Source: JACQID01 sp035289125 (GTDB lineage: Archaea > Aenigmatarchaeota > Aenigmatarchaeia > GW2011-AR5). From it: 6,766 nt of DNA. The DNA lies in assembly GCA_035289125.1 (NCBI GenBank), contig DATDXW010000057.1:1-6766 (forward strand). The letters run 5' to 3'. Below are positions 5,046 to 6,766 of this stretch, one piece after another. Position numbers and translations under genes: made by a program. Position 1 is the stretch's first letter. Each line of letters begins with the position of its first letter. The notes beneath the pieces are model-generated. The model made no database searches. It had not been told where the DNA came from and was given only the letters and a program-made list of their open reading frames with translations.

Positions 5046-5573
5046 ATGAGGCTTTTCTTAGCCGTGGACGTGCCAGAAGACGTGCGCCAGAGGATATCAT
5101 ACATGCAGGAGCGGTTGGCAGAGATACCCGGAGTGAACATAGTAAAACCGGACCACGTCACGCTCAAATTCATTGGAGAAACGGCACAGAAATTCTCGGA
5201 TATAGCAGAAAAACTGGCGCATATACTGGACGATTTTTATCCATTTGCCGCGGAAGCTGTAGGAATGGGAACGTTTCCGGCTACTCATCCAAAAGTGGTA
5301 TGGGTGGGATGCCCGGCATTGGCGCCGTTGCAGAAAGCCATAATGGAAGGATTCGGGGATTCCGCTGAGGCAACGCCCCATATAACAGTCGCCCGGGTCA
5401 AAGACGGACGCGGGAAAGAGCATCTCGTGAAACACGTAAACCAGATGAAAGAATATTCTTATGGCAGGATTGACATAGATAATATAAAAATCAAGTCTTC
5501 TGTGCTAACGACGACAGGGCCCACTTATAGTGATGTTGCTACCGTGCAACTAAACTTCACCAAATCGTCATAA
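5046..5573 (+). CDS. thpR: RNA 2',3'-cyclic phosphodiesterase (2'-5' RNA ligase family)
   Basis: ThpR belongs to the 2H phosphoesterase superfamily. It hydrolyses 2',3'-cyclic phosphate ends of RNA, and some members ligate tRNA halves with a 2'-5' bond in vitro; it acts in the cytoplasm. The 175-residue length is typical. The two catalytic HxTx motifs are clear: HVTL at 37-40 (in DHVTLKFIGE) and HITV at 112-115 (in TPHITVARVK). The N-terminus MRLFLAVDVPEDVRQ is the usual first strand and helix, and TFPATHPKVVWVG (76-88) is a typical central segment. The ATG at 5046-5048 has a TATA box at the leaderless distance. The gene is transcribed alone and divergently from the winged-helix gene; its stop lies three bases from that of the convergent protease gene. 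Confidence 0.93.
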   Translation: MRLFLAVDVPEDVRQRISYMQERLAEIPGVNIVKPDHVTLKFIGETAQKFSDIAEKLAHILDDFYPFAAEAVGMGTFPATHPKVVWVGCPALAPLQKAIMEGFGDSAEATPHITVARVKDGRGKEHLVKHVNQMKEYSYGRIDIDNIKIKSSVLTTTGPTYSDVATVQLNFTKSS

Positions 5574-5576
5574 TGC

Positions 5577-5879
5577 TCATGTCAGTCTGAAGACCTTCCC
5601 CAGTATCTCCTTTCTATGCACAGCGCCAAAACTTCGGCTGTCCGTGCTTGAATCCGGATTGTCACCGAGAACGTAATAATAACCCTTGCTCAAAATTTTG
5701 CCGTTTATGCGCGTGCCCGGCAATCCCTGGACGCGCTTCAGCATCCGCCTGCCGTTTTTCTCCACTATCACCACGTCGCCCTTTCTGACAGGAAGGGCGA
5801 TGCATAACATGAAAGAGCCCGCCGGATAAAGAGGCTCCATGCTTGAGCCTTTGACGCGAAAGCGGCCGATGACGAACAT
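5577..5879 (-). CDS. sodX: Nickel-type superoxide dismutase maturation protease (S26 family)
   Basis: This 100-residue S26 signal-peptidase homologue lies 9 bases downstream of sodN and should remove the short leader of the SodN precursor to expose His1 of the nickel hook. Motifs are GSSMEP (11-16) with the nucleophile Ser13, MLKRV (46-50) with the general base Lys48, and GDNPDSSTDSRSFGAV (72-87), the conserved S26 C-terminal box. The N-terminus MFVIGRFRVKG goes straight into the catalytic strand and there is no membrane anchor, as in the soluble SodX group and unlike signal peptidases that process exported proteins. The ATG at 5877-5879 has no clear ribosome binding site; the close spacing suggests coupling to sodN. 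Context and sequence agree, so the assignment is strong. Confidence 0.9.
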   Translation of the reverse strand: MFVIGRFRVKGSSMEPLYPAGSFMLCIALPVRKGDVVIVEKNGRRMLKRVQGLPGTRINGKILSKGYYYVLGDNPDSSTDSRSFGAVHRKEILGKVFRLT

Positions 5880-5888
5880 AGCACAGCG

Positions 5889-6359
5889 TCAGACAAATTT
5901 AGGCAGGACGATTTCTTTTTCAGTCGGATATGGCTTTGCTTTGTATGTCCGGACGCCCTTGCTTCCCCAGAACATTTCAGCGAAAACGTTAACGGCGTCC
6001 ACCAGCTGCTCGGCTGACGCGACATCGGACTCCTGCCGCGCTTTGGAAGCGGCTTTCATTATTTTCCACACAGTTTCGTGAAGAGAAGGGGATTTTTGTA
6101 GGTGTTCCGGCTTGAAATAATCCCCCCATATGACGCGGATTTCGTGCTTGCATATTTCCGCGTGCTCCTCTTTGACCGCGACAAGACGCGCCATCGCATG
6201 CGCATCGCTTTTCTTTTCCTGGATGAATTTGGACATTCTTAGCACGGTCTGCGCCGCCATCTGCGCAGCGTGAGGATCGTATATTCCACAGGGTATGTCG
6301 CAGTGAGCGTATACGAGCCCGGCAGGCTTTATCATATCCAGTACCTTCATCAAGTTCAT
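5889..6359 (-). CDS. sodN: Nickel superoxide dismutase precursor
   Basis: The enzyme converts superoxide to oxygen and hydrogen peroxide with nickel bound by an N-terminal hook. The hook HCDIPCGIYDP is present, with His1, Cys2 and Cys6 of the mature protein in place. It is preceded by an 18-residue leader ending in LVYA, which the neighbouring protease should cleave. After the hook the sequence keeps the family pattern, including KEEHAEICKHEIRVIWGDYF, PEHLQKSPSLH and VFAEMFWGSKG. Aligned from memory with the Streptomyces enzyme, the second-shell Glu17 appears as Ala and Arg47 as His. The C-terminus is about 20 residues longer than in that enzyme. I chose the ATG at 6357-6359 because the ribosome binding site AAGGTGAT (6363-6370) is well spaced from it; a TTG at 6360-6362 would add one residue. 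sodN and the protease gene form an operon. Confidence 0.95.
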   Translation of the reverse strand: MNLMKVLDMIKPAGLVYAHCDIPCGIYDPHAAQMAAQTVLRMSKFIQEKKSDAHAMARLVAVKEEHAEICKHEIRVIWGDYFKPEHLQKSPSLHETVWKIMKAASKARQESDVASAEQLVDAVNVFAEMFWGSKGVRTYKAKPYPTEKEIVLPKFV

Positions 6360-6362
6360 CAA

Positions 6363-6399
6363 ATCACCTTATCCGGTTTTGGCGCGAAAGTTTTTATAA
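6363..6399 (-). promoter_or_regulatory. Promoter and ribosome binding site of the sodN operon
   Basis: TTATAAAAA (6391-6399, minus strand) is a strong TATA box. Transcription about 26 bp downstream would begin near 6369, at the edge of the ribosome binding site AAGGTGAT (6363-6370). The leader would therefore be about 10 bases. No clear nickel- or redox-regulator operator is visible. Confidence 0.6.
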
Positions 6400-6453
6400 C
6401 GTATGCGATTCAAAGAAGTGCCGCCGATTCTAGTTATTATTATCATAAGATAG

Positions 6454-6461
6454 ATTTAAGA
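6454..6461 (+). promoter_or_regulatory. TATA box of the last gene
   Basis: ATTTAAGA is centred about 27 bp upstream of the ATG at 6485-6487, with no ribosome binding site in between, again as for a leaderless message. The intergenic region 6360-6484 thus holds two divergent promoters. Confidence 0.5.
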
Positions 6462-6484
6462 ACATAAGTAAATAAATAATATGT

Positions 6485-6766
6485 ATGCGGGCTATTTCTG
6501 GAATAAGACATTTATTACATGGCAAGGAAACTGGTCCAGTTGGTAATGTGCTGGGTTCTGAATATGTTCCAGTTTCTAATTTTATTGAACACTATGTAAC
6601 TGAATACGAGTGCGTATTTCATGGGAAGCAGTCTCTGTACCGGGGTAAAGAAGGAGTTCGTGGTTTTTTATTAGAACTTGCAGAAAATCTCAGAAAACGA
6701 GGTTCTATAGGACCTATAAGCAGCGGTTATCTGGAAGTATTTTATAACGCATCTATAGAAGAACCT
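6485..6766 (+). CDS. Unidentified protein, 5' part of a gene running off the window
   Basis: A frame opens with ATG at 6485-6487 and stays open for 94 codons to the last base. An in-frame TAA lies 9 bases before the ATG, and a TATA box fits a leaderless start there. The N-terminus reads MRAISGIRHLLHGKETGPVG, followed by EYVPVSNFIEHYVTEYE and SLYRGKEGVRGFLLELAENL. I do not recognise a family and see no signal peptide or membrane segment. Its codons end in A or T far more often (GGT, TCT, GTA, TTA, AGA) than those of radA, RPA or the ATPase gene, which may reflect recent transfer or a different expression class. Confidence 0.7.
   Translation, partial: MRAISGIRHLLHGKETGPVGNVLGSEYVPVSNFIEHYVTEYECVFHGKQSLYRGKEGVRGFLLELAENLRKRGSIGPISSGYLEVFYNASIEEP

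Overview
The window looks archaeal and chromosomal, most plausibly from a small-genome (DPANN-like, perhaps micrarchaeal) lineage, although the phylum cannot be fixed from this sequence alone. The archaeal signs are a RadA recombinase with its N-terminal helix-hairpin-helix domain, an archaeal RPA-type single-strand binding protein with a CxxC...CxxH zinc motif, an archaeal PRC-barrel protein, and promoters with TATA boxes (TTTAAA, CTTTTTAAG and similar). These boxes are centred about 25-27 bp upstream of start codons that have no Shine-Dalgarno sequence, as in leaderless transcripts. Two genes instead carry a GGTGAT-type ribosome binding site.

Layout, left to right. At 1-78 there is a possible 3' end of a plus-strand gene. 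At 251-2156 (minus strand) an RPA gene and radA overlap by 8 bases and form a DNA recombination/repair operon with a hairpin after radA. At 2389-2646 (minus) lies a small PRC-barrel gene with its own promoter. At 2778-3938 (minus) is an AAA+ ATPase with a C-terminal winged helix, in the Orc1/Cdc6- or ExeA/TniB-like part of the superfamily. At 3984-4442 lies a dense non-coding array of TTCACGTGAA palindromes and TTCAC/GTGAA half sites, followed by a nearly pure A/T tract (4459-4491). At 4535-4843 (minus) is a small winged-helix DNA-binding protein. After a divergent intergenic region comes thpR (5046-5573, plus), a 2H-family RNA 2',3'-cyclic phosphodiesterase/2'-5' ligase. Convergent to it is a nickel superoxide dismutase operon, sodN and its maturation protease (5577-6359, minus). 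At 6485 a new, AT-richer plus-strand gene of unknown function starts and runs off the end.

The most unusual element is the array. Its half sites are spaced by about 10-12 bp or multiples of that, so they would lie on one face of the helix, and their orientation switches between blocks. It sits between a gene for a small winged-helix protein and one for an AAA+ ATPase with Orc1/Cdc6-like architecture, and beside an easily melted tract. The only other CACGTG in the window lies between the TATA box and the start codon of the winged-helix gene. I infer a candidate replication origin, partition site or other large nucleoprotein assembly with its own initiator-like ATPase and site-binding protein. 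The sequence alone does not prove which.

The second point of interest is the complete two-gene nickel superoxide dismutase system in an archaeal setting, with apparent changes at two second-shell positions of the nickel site.
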